A DNA stretch of 57,010 bases, from contig CALQSQ010000027.1 in NCBI GenBank assembly GCA_943333275.1, positions 1-57,010 on the forward strand, read 5' to 3'. Position 1 is the first letter of the stretch; every line of letters begins with the position of its first letter. The stretch comes from Akkermansia muciniphila (GTDB lineage Bacteria > Verrucomicrobiota > Verrucomicrobiia > Verrucomicrobiales > V1-33). Of the stretch, positions 24,750 through 33,734 are shown piece after piece. A model generated the notes under the pieces. The model made no database searches. It was not told the DNA's origin and was given only the letters and a program-made list of their open reading frames with translations. A program made the translations under genes and the position numbers.

Positions 24750-27700
24750 ATGTCCCCGCTTTCCCGTCAGCAACGTTCCCTGCGTGTGCGGCTGGCAGAT
24801 ATTCTGCCGCTGAAGGCGCTGGCTTTGCATGATTTCGGGCGGGAGGCGCTGGGGTCGGCGCAGACGTTTTTTGCGACGAAGATTATTTATGATCTGGGGA
24901 TGGAGGAGGTGGGGGATGGGCTGAAGATGTGGGGGAAGATAGCGACGCGGAGTGGGGTGCCGATTGAGATGCGGGCGTCGGTGCTGCCGGGGGAGAAGGG
25001 ATGTGAGATCGAGAGTGTGTGCAGTTGTGTGGAGGGGAGTCATTGCAAGCATGTGGCGGCGTTGTTGTCGGCGAGCAGTTGTTCGTGGTATGAGCCGAGG
25101 GAGGATCTGGGGAGTGTTGCTGCGAAGCAGGCGGAGGTGGTGGCGGAAGAACAGGTGCCGGAGGTGGCGGTGGTGCAGCCGTTGAGCGGGCATCTGCGGC
25201 ACTGGCTGGAACAGTTCACGGAGATGGCGGCGGAGGACGGGGAGGGTGAGGAGGAGGATTATTTCGCGCCAGCGCATACGCCGTATCGGCTGCTGTATGT
25301 GTTCCAGAGGGCGGAGGCGTTCTCGCAGTTGGTGGAGGTGAAGCTGCAGACGGTGAGGGTGTCGAAGGAGGGGGTGTATGAGCCGCATGCGGAGTTCGTG
25401 ATGGATTACACGGAGGCTCCGGAGTTTCTCAGTGCGGGGGATTTTCAGATTGTAGATGCGCTGCGGCGGTTGCGAAATGATGGGCGGCTGCTGCCGGAAG
25501 GGCCGCTGTGGGGGGTGATGCTGGAGAGGATTATGGCTACCGGGCGGGCGGTGTGGGAGCAGGTGGACCGTCCGGCAATGCAGGTGGAGGAATCGCCGGT
25601 GGTAGTGGGGCCGGGGTGGATGACGCTGCCGAATGGGCGGCAGCGGCCGCAGGTGGTGAGTGCGGGGAGATCGCTGGTGGTGATCCCGGTGGTGCCGCTG
25701 CGGGTGATTGATGTTTCAAGTTACACGGTGCATCCGGTGCGCTCGGCGCGGGCGGATCGGACGGTGCTGGGATGGCTGCGGATGCCGGAGCTGTCGCCAG
25801 CGGATGCGGATCATCTGGCGCGGTATTTATCGACGCATGCGGAGGTGCCGGGGGTGCCGGTGCCGTCGCGTCTGAGCATGGAGGTGAGTCGCGGACAACG
25901 GCCGCAGCCGGTGTTGAAATTGTTCGGGCAGCGGGTGTTCAGCAGTTACTATGGGATGGCGTCGGCGTTTGCCTATGATCAGATCGTGCGGCTGGCGGAT
26001 GTGGAATTTACTTATGCCGAGGTGCCGGGGAAACGTTTTGCGTTCAACCGGGGGGCGGAGGTGAGCACGCATCATGTGGGGGAGCGGCTGGTGGAACTGC
26101 ACCGGAATCTGGCGGTGGAGCGGGATCTGGCGGATGGGCTGAGCGGGTGCCGGCTGAAGCGACTGGCGGAGGTGATCACGTTCGGCCTGCAGCCGAGTCT
26201 GCGGGATGCGTACTGTCACAGTCCGGATGCTCCGACACGGTGGTTTGAATTTCTCCAAGTGGAGGTGCCGAAACTGCGGGAACGGGGGTGGCGGGCGGAG
26301 GTGGATGCGAGCTTTGATCTGGAACTGCTGGTGCCGGACGAGTGGTATGAGAAGATCACGGAGTCGGGGCGGAGCGACTGGTTCATGGTGGACTGCGGTG
26401 TGGAGGTGAACGGTGAGCGGATCCCGATCCTGACGGCGATCCTGGCATTCCTGCGGGCGGAGGGATCGCAGTTCTCGCTTGCGAGTCTGAAGCAGATGGG
26501 GACGACGCCGATCATGATTCCGATTGGGAAAAAGTATCTGCCGTTTCCGGCGGATCGATTTCACCGGTTGCTGAGTATTCTGACGGAGTTGTTCAGTCGC
26601 AGTCCGCATTTGTTGATCAATGGACAACTGGAGGTGCACCATTTGCGCGCGGCTCAGTTGGCGGCGGAGGCGTCGAACCGGGAGGCGAAGTTGTTTGCGG
26701 AGACGTCGGCGAAACTACAGGCGTTGGGGCAGGCGCTTGGGCAGTCGTTAAAATGGGAAAACGCGGAACTGCCCAAGGGCATGAAGGCGGAACTGCGGCC
26801 GTATCAGTTGCATGGCTTCCGCTGGCTGCGATTTCTGGCGGCGTCGAGGCTGGGGGGAATCCTGGCGGACGACATGGGTCTGGGCAAGACGCTGCAAACG
26901 CTGGCGCATCTGTTGGCGGAAAAGGAGGCGAAGGCGATGGACCGTCCGAGCCTGATCGTGGCGCCCAAGAGTGTGGTGTTCAACTGGGCTGAGGAGGCGG
27001 CGAAGTTTGCGCCGAAACTCCGCTGCATGATTTACACCGGGGTGGACCGCGCGAAGAGTCGTGACAATTTTTCCAAGCACGATGTGATCATTACCAGTTA
27101 TCCGATACTGGCGCGCGATGAGGAGGTGCTGGCGGCGCAGCCATTTCACATCGTGATCCTGGATGAGGCCCAGAACATCAAGAACAGTTCCACACGGACG
27201 GCGCAGGCCGCGTGCAAGCTGGAGGCTCGGCAGCGGCTTTGTCTGACAGGGACGCCGATGGAGAATCACCTGGGAGAGCTGTGGAGTCTGTTCCATTTCC
27301 TGATGCCGGGATTCCTCGGCAGCAAGGAGGCGTTTGGCACGACGTTCCGCGAACCGATCGAGGAGCAGCATGATGACCAGCGGCGCACGTGGCTGAACCA
27401 GCGCATTTCCCCGGTGCTGCTGCGGCGGACGAAGGGCGAGGTGTTGCAGGATCTGCCGCCGAAGATTGAGACGATTCATCGCGTGGAGTTGAGTCAGCCG
27501 CAGAAGGACCTGTATGAGGCCGTGCGGGTGGCGATGGACAGGCGGGTGGCGGATGAAATCAGTGCGAAGGGAGCGGAGCGATCGCAGATTATGATTCTGG
27601 ATGCGCTGCTGAAACTCCGGCAGGTGTGCTGTGATCCGCGTCTACTCAAGCTCGATGCCGCCAAGGGCGTGACCGAGTCCTCAAAGCTGGAGGCGCTCAT

Positions 27701-28187
27701 GGAGGTGCTCCAGCCTTTGATCGAGGATGGGCGGCGCATTCTGTTGTTCAGTCAATTTACCCAAATGCTCGATCTGATCCGCGAGCGTCTGGTGGCCGAA
27801 GCGATTCCGTTTCTCATGCTCACCGGGCAGACGGAGAATCGGAAGGAGTTGGTGCAGGAATTTCAAAAGGGGGAGACGCCGGTGTTTCTCATCAGTCTGA
27901 AGGCAGGTGGAGTGGGTCTCAATCTTACGGCAGCGGACACCGTCATCCATTACGATCCGTGGTGGAATCCAGCAGCGGAGAATCAAGCCACCGACCGAGC
28001 CCACCGCTTTGGGCAGGCCAAGACGGTGTTTGTATATAAATTCATCTGCCAGGACACGATCGAAGAGAAGATCCTGAGCCTGCAACGGAAGAAGGCGGAC
28101 CTTGTCCAAGGGTTGCTGGAAGGCAAGGGAGAGAAACTTTCGATCACGAGCGAGGATCTCGCCTACCTGCTGGCTCCGTTGCAATAA
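24750..28187 (+). CDS. SNF2-family DEAD/DEAH helicase with SWIM zinc finger
   Basis: This is a 1145-aa cytosolic ATPase of the Swi2/Snf2 family, presumably a dsDNA translocase that remodels or clears protein-DNA complexes. A SWIM finger lies near residues 91-101 (C-S-C-V-E-G-S-H-C-K-H), followed by a long middle region and a complete helicase core. The core has motif I GILADDMGLGKTLQT (about 704), motif II ILDEAQNIKN (about 803), motif III LTGTPMENHLGELWSLFHF, motif V FLISLKAGGVGLNLTAADTV and motif VI TDRAHRFGQ (about 1081). The first two thirds use almost only G-ending codons (GTG, CTG, GCG, GGG), unlike the C-ending neighbours upstream. There is no nuclease domain and there are no obvious defence partners. 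Confidence 0.95.
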   Translation: MSPLSRQQRSLRVRLADILPLKALALHDFGREALGSAQTFFATKIIYDLGMEEVGDGLKMWGKIATRSGVPIEMRASVLPGEKGCEIESVCSCVEGSHCKHVAALLSASSCSWYEPREDLGSVAAKQAEVVAEEQVPEVAVVQPLSGHLRHWLEQFTEMAAEDGEGEEEDYFAPAHTPYRLLYVFQRAEAFSQLVEVKLQTVRVSKEGVYEPHAEFVMDYTEAPEFLSAGDFQIVDALRRLRNDGRLLPEGPLWGVMLERIMATGRAVWEQVDRPAMQVEESPVVVGPGWMTLPNGRQRPQVVSAGRSLVVIPVVPLRVIDVSSYTVHPVRSARADRTVLGWLRMPELSPADADHLARYLSTHAEVPGVPVPSRLSMEVSRGQRPQPVLKLFGQRVFSSYYGMASAFAYDQIVRLADVEFTYAEVPGKRFAFNRGAEVSTHHVGERLVELHRNLAVERDLADGLSGCRLKRLAEVITFGLQPSLRDAYCHSPDAPTRWFEFLQVEVPKLRERGWRAEVDASFDLELLVPDEWYEKITESGRSDWFMVDCGVEVNGERIPILTAILAFLRAEGSQFSLASLKQMGTTPIMIPIGKKYLPFPADRFHRLLSILTELFSRSPHLLINGQLEVHHLRAAQLAAEASNREAKLFAETSAKLQALGQALGQSLKWENAELPKGMKAELRPYQLHGFRWLRFLAASRLGGILADDMGLGKTLQTLAHLLAEKEAKAMDRPSLIVAPKSVVFNWAEEAAKFAPKLRCMIYTGVDRAKSRDNFSKHDVIITSYPILARDEEVLAAQPFHIVILDEAQNIKNSSTRTAQAACKLEARQRLCLTGTPMENHLGELWSLFHFLMPGFLGSKEAFGTTFREPIEEQHDDQRRTWLNQRISPVLLRRTKGEVLQDLPPKIETIHRVELSQPQKDLYEAVRVAMDRRVADEISAKGAERSQIMILDALLKLRQVCCDPRLLKLDAAKGVTESSKLEALMEVLQPLIEDGRRILLFSQFTQMLDLIRERLVAEAIPFLMLTGQTENRKELVQEFQKGETPVFLISLKAGGVGLNLTAADTVIHYDPWWNPAAENQATDRAHRFGQAKTVFVYKFICQDTIEEKILSLQRKKADLVQGLLEGKGEKLSITSEDLAYLLAPLQ

Positions 28188-28282
28188 CAGGGCCCTGCGT
28201 CTGGAATGGATTCTGGTTGCGGGGGAAATGAAGTTAAGTAGGGTTAAGCATCTCCGCCATCCATTCCCCCCAGTCTCCGATT

Positions 28283-29071
28283 ATGAAATTCCTCTACGTG
28301 CTGCTTTGCCTAAGTGCCCTGAATGCCTCCGGCTGGAGTGCGGGTAATGTCTCCGCCCAGGCGGGTCTGCGCACCGTGGATAAGTCTTCGGGAGTGAAGA
28401 TCGCGCCGCGGGTTGTGAGCATCATGGGGGTGAATGGCCAGGATCAACCGTCGTCCTGGTTGTACATCATTCAGAATGCGAGGGGGGATTGTTTTGAGTT
28501 CAATGTGACCAACGGACGGTACCTTGGCAGCCGGGGCATCCCCAGAGTGGAGGTGGGAAAGCAGATTCCCGCCCGCCGATGGAAGATTGATTCCACGCAG
28601 GCCTTTCTGCTCGTCGATAAAATGGCGCGCAAAGCGAAGGTGGGATTTGATAGAGTAAATTACCATCTGCGCTGCGCGGAACTTTCGGATCGTCCCGTGT
28701 GGTTTATGACGTTGTTGGACGGTCAGTCGAACGCAGTGGGACTGGTGACATTGTCCGCGGAAAATGGCGAGGTGCTGAGCAAATCTTTCCCCGGTGCGAA
28801 CGTGGCCCGGCAGCCCGCCGCCCCGCAATACCAGACGCCACCTCCCGCTCCGAAGTCGGGCGAAACTCAGTTTTACAGCCCACGGCAACCCACTGCACAA
28901 CCTCAGTATTACCCGCCCGTCAGCGCTCCTCCTGCGTCGGGTCGCGAGGGCGTTGGTGATACTCTGATCCGCGGGGCTAATCAGGTGGGGGAGAAAGTGA
29001 AAGGATGGTTTAATCGGCTGCGCGGCGAACCAACTCCGCCGGCACCCTATTACGGTCAACCGGTGCGGTAG
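28283..29071 (+). CDS. Small exported protein with Pro-rich tail, unknown function
   Basis: This is a 262-aa protein with a signal peptide (MKFLYVLLCLSALNASGWSA). Residues about 35-175 look like two alpha/beta repeats: SSWLYIIQNARGDCFEFNVTNGR and PVWFMTLLDGQSNAVGLVTLSAENGEVL share the pattern W-hydrophobic-hydrophobic-hydrophobic-D/N-x-x-G ... G, reminiscent of PepSY-like domains. The last 90 residues are Pro/Gln/Tyr-rich (QYYPPVSAPPAS) with one amphipathic helix (QVGEKVKGWFNRLRG). Similar proteins are common in Verrucomicrobia without a known role. It stands alone between the SNF2 helicase and the convergent DJ-1 gene. Confidence 0.7.
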   Translation: MKFLYVLLCLSALNASGWSAGNVSAQAGLRTVDKSSGVKIAPRVVSIMGVNGQDQPSSWLYIIQNARGDCFEFNVTNGRYLGSRGIPRVEVGKQIPARRWKIDSTQAFLLVDKMARKAKVGFDRVNYHLRCAELSDRPVWFMTLLDGQSNAVGLVTLSAENGEVLSKSFPGANVARQPAAPQYQTPPPAPKSGETQFYSPRQPTAQPQYYPPVSAPPASGREGVGDTLIRGANQVGEKVKGWFNRLRGEPTPPAPYYGQPVR

Positions 29072-29075
29072 TGGC

Positions 29076-29618
29076 TCAGGCCATGATGCCTTTGGAGACC
29101 TCCGCCATCACTGTGTCCCCGCATAGAAGCCGAACCAGCGCGAGTCCGAACTCGACGGAAGTTGCGGCTCCGCGCGATGTGATGAGATTTCCATCCTCGA
29201 CGACCCGCTGATCAACCAGCGAGGCGGACAGTTCCGCCAGCACTCCGGCATGTGAAGTGAAGCGCTTCCCAGCCAGCAATCCCGCGTCCAGCAAGACAGT
29301 GGGTGCAGCACAGATGGCCGCAACCGGCTTGCCAGCCTGGGAATACACTTGGGCGAGTTTTGCTGCGCGACCGTCCTCGCGCACGGCCTTGATGCCCGGT
29401 CCGCCGGGGATCAAGAAAAGATCGAAATCGTCATTTTCAACATCCTCCAGTGCATTGTCCGCGAGCACGCTGATCTGGCAGCGGCCCATGACGAGGCTTG
29501 ATCCATCGAGGGACGCCATGACGACCTCGACTCCGGCACGTCGCAGTAAATCGACAGGGGCGATGGTTTCGATTTCTTCAAATCCGGGGAAGAGCAGACA
29601 GAGGACGCGTTTTTTCAT
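29076..29618 (-). CDS. DJ-1/PfpI family protein
   Basis: This is a 180-aa cytosolic protein of the DJ-1/ThiJ/YajL branch (glyoxalase/deglycase or chaperone-like activities have been reported for the family). Landmarks are PGFEEIETIAPVDLLRRAG near the start with the conserved Glu (14/15), the nucleophile elbow AAICAAPTVLLDAG with Cys103, and the C-terminal ITSRGAATSVEFGLALV signature. The length is standard. It starts 12 bases after the amidohydrolase stop, so the two are co-transcribed. Confidence 0.93.
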   Translation of the reverse strand: MKKRVLCLLFPGFEEIETIAPVDLLRRAGVEVVMASLDGSSLVMGRCQISVLADNALEDVENDDFDLFLIPGGPGIKAVREDGRAAKLAQVYSQAGKPVAAICAAPTVLLDAGLLAGKRFTSHAGVLAELSASLVDQRVVEDGNLITSRGAATSVEFGLALVRLLCGDTVMAEVSKGIMA

Positions 29619-29630
29619 GGAATGAGTGGG

Positions 29631-30926
29631 TTATTTTTCGCTCTTCACGACGGTGGGGAAGGGCTTGGAAAGCTGTCCGGCTTTGATGACGCCGCCCTGC
29701 ATGACGGCGATGAATTTCGAGCGGTCTTCAAGCAGGGAAATATCGGCAAGGACATCGCCATCGACGATGAGCACATCCGCCAGCTTGCCTTTTTCCAGGG
29801 TGCCGAACTCGTCGCCGCGGCCCATGATCTCCGCGCCGGTCTTGGTGGCGCAGGTGATGACCTCCAGCGGGGTGAGGCCCACATCCTTGACGAAGAAGGT
29901 AAGTTCCCTGGCGTAGTCGCCGTGCGGGTTCCAGCCAAAGCCGTAGTCTCCTCCCATGCCGAGCCGACCGCCCTCGCGCAGGATGCGCCGGGCGCTTTCA
30001 CATCCGCCATCCAGCGTTTCCTGATGGCCATCGATGACCGCCTGCGGCAGGCCGAATTCCGGGCCATTGAGGATACTGGCCTTTTCGAAATACAGAGCCG
30101 GGACGCAGGGGACGCCACGTTTCAGCAGAAGATCCATGGCCTCGTCATCCATGAACGTTCCGTGTTCGATGCAGTCGTAGCCGGCACGGAGCGCATTCTT
30201 GATGCCCTCGGTGGCGCGGCAGTGGCCGGTCACCTTGAGCTTGTGATTGGGAGCGGTGGCCACCACAGCGTTCATCTCCTCCAAGGTCATGCAAAGGGTA
30301 TGGTGATCGTTGATATCCGGCGATGCGGCATCACCCGTGGGATAAGTTTTCACCCATTCGACGCCGTCCTTTACCAGCGCCCGCACGGCTTTGCGCGCAT
30401 CCTCCTGGCCGTTGATGATGAAAACGAGACCTTCCATGCCGATTTTGCGAAACTCCGGATTCCAATCCATGAGTCCACCTGCAGAACATATTTCCCGTCC
30501 ACTGGAAGCCAGGCGCGGCCCGGCGATCAGGTCCTCCTCAATCGCCTTTTTCAACCACACATCCACATTAAAGAGGCATCCACCTGACCGCGCTGCCGTG
30601 TAGCCGCATTCCAGGGCCAGGCGGGTATTTACAGAGGCCAGGAGCGAGACGTATTCGACGGGGTATTTGATATCGAGATCCTCGAGCGCGGCGATGTTAA
30701 AATACGTGGCGTGGAAATGCGCCTCCACCAATCCGGGCATGATGGTGCCGCCGCGTGCGTCAATTTTCTCAACATCTGGTGGAAGGGCCGGGGCGTCAGC
30801 AGCAGGTCCGCCATAGGTGATCACGCCGTCTTTTATGACGAGCGAGGCATTGGCGACAGCAGGTTTGCCATTGCCGGGGATGAGTTGTCCGTTGGTAATC
30901 AGAAGGGTGCCTTGGGCTTTTTTCAT
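29631..30926 (-). CDS. Amidohydrolase (imidazolonepropionase/prolidase-like)
   Basis: This is a 431-aa metal-dependent hydrolase. I chose the ATG at 30926 (MKKAQGTLLITNGQLIPGNG) because it begins the beta-sandwich strand typical of the family; the open frame upstream to 30992 is not protein-like. It has the metal-binding H-x-H (EAHFHAT, His70/His72), further ligands in VTGHCRATEG and YDCIEHGTFMDDE, and the catalytic Asp in GGDYGFGWNPHGDY. No signal peptide is present, whereas many PVC homologues are exported. It is the first gene of an operon with the DJ-1 gene, divergent from the GntR operon. The substrate is unknown. Confidence 0.9.
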   Translation of the reverse strand: MKKAQGTLLITNGQLIPGNGKPAVANASLVIKDGVITYGGPAADAPALPPDVEKIDARGGTIMPGLVEAHFHATYFNIAALEDLDIKYPVEYVSLLASVNTRLALECGYTAARSGGCLFNVDVWLKKAIEEDLIAGPRLASSGREICSAGGLMDWNPEFRKIGMEGLVFIINGQEDARKAVRALVKDGVEWVKTYPTGDAASPDINDHHTLCMTLEEMNAVVATAPNHKLKVTGHCRATEGIKNALRAGYDCIEHGTFMDDEAMDLLLKRGVPCVPALYFEKASILNGPEFGLPQAVIDGHQETLDGGCESARRILREGGRLGMGGDYGFGWNPHGDYARELTFFVKDVGLTPLEVITCATKTGAEIMGRGDEFGTLEKGKLADVLIVDGDVLADISLLEDRSKFIAVMQGGVIKAGQLSKPFPTVVKSEK

Positions 30927-31056
30927 GGGGGTTCTGGTGAATCGTTCAGAGCGGGCACGGTGAAACAAATGACGCGGAAAGTAAAGATGCATGCCTCGTT
31001 GGAGATTACGAGCGTGCGGAGATCTTTCGAAGGAACACTACTGCAAAAGGAACGGC

Positions 31057-31084
31057 TTGACACTGTCTATATCACATATATACT
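31057..31084 (+). promoter_or_regulatory. Strong sigma70-like promoter with internal palindrome, for the GntR-ABC operon
   Basis: TTGACA (31057-31062), a 16-base spacer, then TATACT (31079-31084). The spacer holds TATAT-CAC-ATATA (31068-31080), a 5-3-5 inverted repeat that reaches the -10. Transcription would begin around 31091, leaving a leader of about 15 bases before the GTG at 31107. The placement fits autorepression by the GntR protein encoded first in the operon. Confidence 0.65.
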
Positions 31085-31106
31085 CCAATCACAGTCAATT
31101 CTTTTC

Positions 31107-31505
31107 GTGTCCGAAACTCCCTCCAAAATCTATCTGCCACCGATTTCGCCTTCTGCGCCGGGATCGCTCTACGATCAGATTGTGCATGGGGTTAAACGCG
31201 AGATCAGCGAGGGGAGATTACTGCCCGGCAGTGCGCTGCCATCGTTCCGGCAGTTGGCGGCGGACCTGATGGTGAGCGTCATCACCGTGAAACGGGCGTA
31301 CGAGGAACTTGAGAAGGAAGGGATCATTTTTCGTCGGCAGGGGTTGGGCACATTTATCGCAGATAAAGGGGCGGACAGGAGCCGTGAATCCAAGCTGACG
31401 CATGCCCGGAACCTGATACGCGAGGCGGCCCAGGAAGCCCAGCAGGCTGGCGTGGCGAGATCGGAACTGCCCAAATTTTTCCAAGACACCCTTAAGAACC
31501 TATAA
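31107..31505 (+). CDS. GntR family transcriptional regulator, YtrA-type
   Basis: This is a 132-aa DNA-binding protein. A winged-helix domain (residues about 14-85, SLYDQIVHGVKREISEGRLL, then PSFRQLAADLMVSVITVKRA and FRRQGLGTFIAD) is followed by only a short helical dimerisation tail with no ligand domain, which is the YtrA subgroup. I chose the GTG at 31107 because the longer open frame runs through the promoter boxes. It sits 12 bases before the ABC ATPase gene. YtrA regulators usually repress their own ABC operon and respond to cell-wall-active compounds; that role here is inferred. Confidence 0.88.
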   Translation: MSETPSKIYLPPISPSAPGSLYDQIVHGVKREISEGRLLPGSALPSFRQLAADLMVSVITVKRAYEELEKEGIIFRRQGLGTFIADKGADRSRESKLTHARNLIREAAQEAQQAGVARSELPKFFQDTLKNL

Positions 31506-31517
31506 CCCCATCCCATC

Positions 31518-32405
31518 ATGAACGCGCCAGCCATCAAAATACGCGGCCTTTGCAAAACGTTTCCCGGCTTTGCCCTGGGTCCGCTTGATCTCACCGTGCC
31601 TCGTGGAGCCATTTACGGATTGATCGGACCGAATGGTTCAGGAAAATCCACCACGCTGGATCTTATTTTCGGCTTGGGTGGTCAGGATGCCGGCACGATT
31701 CAAGCCGCCGGTTTCGATGCCTCCACCCAAGAGGTGGAAATGAAACGTCGCGTGACGTATTCAAGTCCGGATACCATGTTTGCCGTCTGGGGCAAGGTGG
31801 GCCGCGCGTTGCGTTTTGTGAAGGACTTTTATCCATCGTGGGATGAAGCGTTGTGCGAGCGATTGCTCGATGCCTTCCGGTTGAGGCGTGAGGAAAAAAT
31901 TGGGACGCTCTCCTTTGGCGCGCGCACGAAACTTTCCCTGCTGCTGGCATTATGTCCGCAGCCGGAGGTTTTGGTGCTGGATGAACCGACCACCGGGCTT
32001 GATCCTGAATCACGCAAAATGTTGTTCGAAGTGCTGCTGCGATTTGTCGCCGATGAACAGCGCACGGTGCTGATTTCCTCCCACCAACTTTCCGACCTAG
32101 AGCGCTTTGCCGATCATATCGGCGTGCTGTCGCAGGGGCGTTTGATCTGCGAGGGACCGACGTCCGAGTTGGTGGCGCAGCACCGGCTGATTGAATATTC
32201 GCTGAACAACGGGGGGCGACATCCAGAGATTCCCGGGTTTCACCGGCGTGCCACGGCGAGCGGATTTTTCCAGGCTGTCGTGGATACCCAAATGCATCCC
32301 GAAGCCACGCTGGTGGCCCGGGGGTTGCTCGTTCACTCTGAAACCGAACTGCCCCTGGAGGAGATTTTCATCGCCATGACCACGACACGAAAGGAGGCTG
32401 CATGA
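31518..32405 (+). CDS. ABC transporter ATP-binding protein (YtrB-like)
   Basis: This 295-aa ATPase works with the membrane protein encoded next. Walker A is GPNGSGKST (37-45), Walker B VLVLDEP (151-157) and the switch region LISSHQLSDLERFAD. The signature reads LSFGA (131-135) instead of LSGGQ. Residues 215-295 form a C-terminal extension that ends in LEEIFIAMT, as in YtrB/NatA-like exporters. The stop overlaps the permease start as ATGA (32402-32405), implying coupled translation. The substrate is unknown; GntR-controlled systems of this type often deal with antimicrobials or lipid intermediates. Confidence 0.93.
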   Translation: MNAPAIKIRGLCKTFPGFALGPLDLTVPRGAIYGLIGPNGSGKSTTLDLIFGLGGQDAGTIQAAGFDASTQEVEMKRRVTYSSPDTMFAVWGKVGRALRFVKDFYPSWDEALCERLLDAFRLRREEKIGTLSFGARTKLSLLLALCPQPEVLVLDEPTTGLDPESRKMLFEVLLRFVADEQRTVLISSHQLSDLERFADHIGVLSQGRLICEGPTSELVAQHRLIEYSLNNGGRHPEIPGFHRRATASGFFQAVVDTQMHPEATLVARGLLVHSETELPLEEIFIAMTTTRKEAA

Positions 32406-33694
32406 TGCCAATTGTTCAGAATTTTGTGAAACGTTGGTGGTGGCTGTTCGCCATCCAGTTTCTGGTGACTTTTGTGTTCTGGGCGCTCCCGGGATCGATG
32501 TCGCAGCGGATCCATTTTGAGAATTTTGGACCGATTGCGTTGTCGTTTGATCTGATGCGCGGCCTTGCTCGCAGCAGTCTTGCGCTGCCGTTGGCGCGGA
32601 GGGCGTTTGCCCGGCAACTCTGGATCGGTGTCATCTTCGTGCCCGCCAGTGTGGGCTCACTTGCCATGCTGGGTGCCAGTGTTTTTCATGGAGATTTCTC
32701 CCCCTCAGTTTGGGCGCTGCACACCTTGATTGGACTGACCATCGCAGGTTCCCTGCTGCTGCTTCTGACCGGCATGCCCACGCAACCTTCCGCGACCACG
32801 CTGGGACAATGGCGCGATGGAATTTTCGGGGCGCTGTGGGGCATGGGGATGATGGCGTCGATGATATTTTTGTTCACGGGATCAGCGATCTTTGCCAGCC
32901 TCGATGACTCGATCCCCTGGATTCTGGGTATTCTCGCTGCGTGCACGGTCCTTTCCTATTTTACGATGCAACGGATGGTGGTGAATCGGGCCATGCCTCC
33001 CGGTGCCCGGCAGGGAGCCCCAGTGGCAACTAGAGTTCCAGACACCGAATCTGCCAAAGGATGGGGCCTGTGGTTCAGAATCGAACTGCGTAATCAACTG
33101 TTACTGGCAGGCATGGTTTTCTTTGGACTGCTCATTACACGCACGATCACCAACTACCAGCGCATGCCACGGGGCAATGGGCTTGAGTTTGGCCAGATGG
33201 GATCGTTTATGATGATGGGCACGATGATGATGTTCATCATGGGGATCATGTCACTGCGTGCCATGCGCAGCCTGCCCATTTCCCGCCAACGACTGGCTTC
33301 CATGTTCGCGCTGAGACCTGTCGTGGCCTGCCTGACGATTTGTTTGAGTTTTGTCCTGTTTGGTCTAGTCTTCGGAACTCAAGCTTCCTTAACCCTTGGT
33401 GGTATTCTTACCCTGTTCGTTTCCGGTGCACTTATGGCGATCATTCAGGCAATCGGTTTCCGCTTCCCGCATCCCTTATTTGTGATCTGCGTGGCTTTCT
33501 TCGTCGGCCCGATGGTGGCGATGTATGAACACCTGCAGCGCTTTGTGACCCAATCACCTGTTCCAATCATCTGCCTGATTGTGGCTGGTTACCTGGGTGC
33601 CTGGATGCTGCATTTTCGATTTCTCCGCACTTCCTCAAAAATCTACCGCCGCCAGACCTGGCTGGCTCGTTTAATACCGACAGCAAATCGCTGA
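32402..33694 (+). CDS. ABC-2-like permease subunit of the GntR operon
   Basis: This is a 430-aa integral membrane protein with roughly 10-12 hydrophobic segments (FVKRWWWLFAIQFLVTFVFW at the start, QLWIGVIFVPASVGSLAML, FFGLLITRTI, MMGTMMMFIMGIMSLRAM). No catalytic motif is visible. The start overlaps the ATPase stop, so this is the membrane partner of that ATPase. A soluble loop with basic and Pro-rich residues (PPGARQGAPVATRVPD) lies near residue 200. It could be an exporter or a transporter of cell-envelope precursors. Confidence 0.82.
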   Translation: MMPIVQNFVKRWWWLFAIQFLVTFVFWALPGSMSQRIHFENFGPIALSFDLMRGLARSSLALPLARRAFARQLWIGVIFVPASVGSLAMLGASVFHGDFSPSVWALHTLIGLTIAGSLLLLLTGMPTQPSATTLGQWRDGIFGALWGMGMMASMIFLFTGSAIFASLDDSIPWILGILAACTVLSYFTMQRMVVNRAMPPGARQGAPVATRVPDTESAKGWGLWFRIELRNQLLLAGMVFFGLLITRTITNYQRMPRGNGLEFGQMGSFMMMGTMMMFIMGIMSLRAMRSLPISRQRLASMFALRPVVACLTICLSFVLFGLVFGTQASLTLGGILTLFVSGALMAIIQAIGFRFPHPLFVICVAFFVGPMVAMYEHLQRFVTQSPVPIICLIVAGYLGAWMLHFRFLRTSSKIYRRQTWLARLIPTANR

Positions 33695-33734
33695 AATTTA
33701 TTTTTACAAATCACCACCAACCAAAACCAACGCT

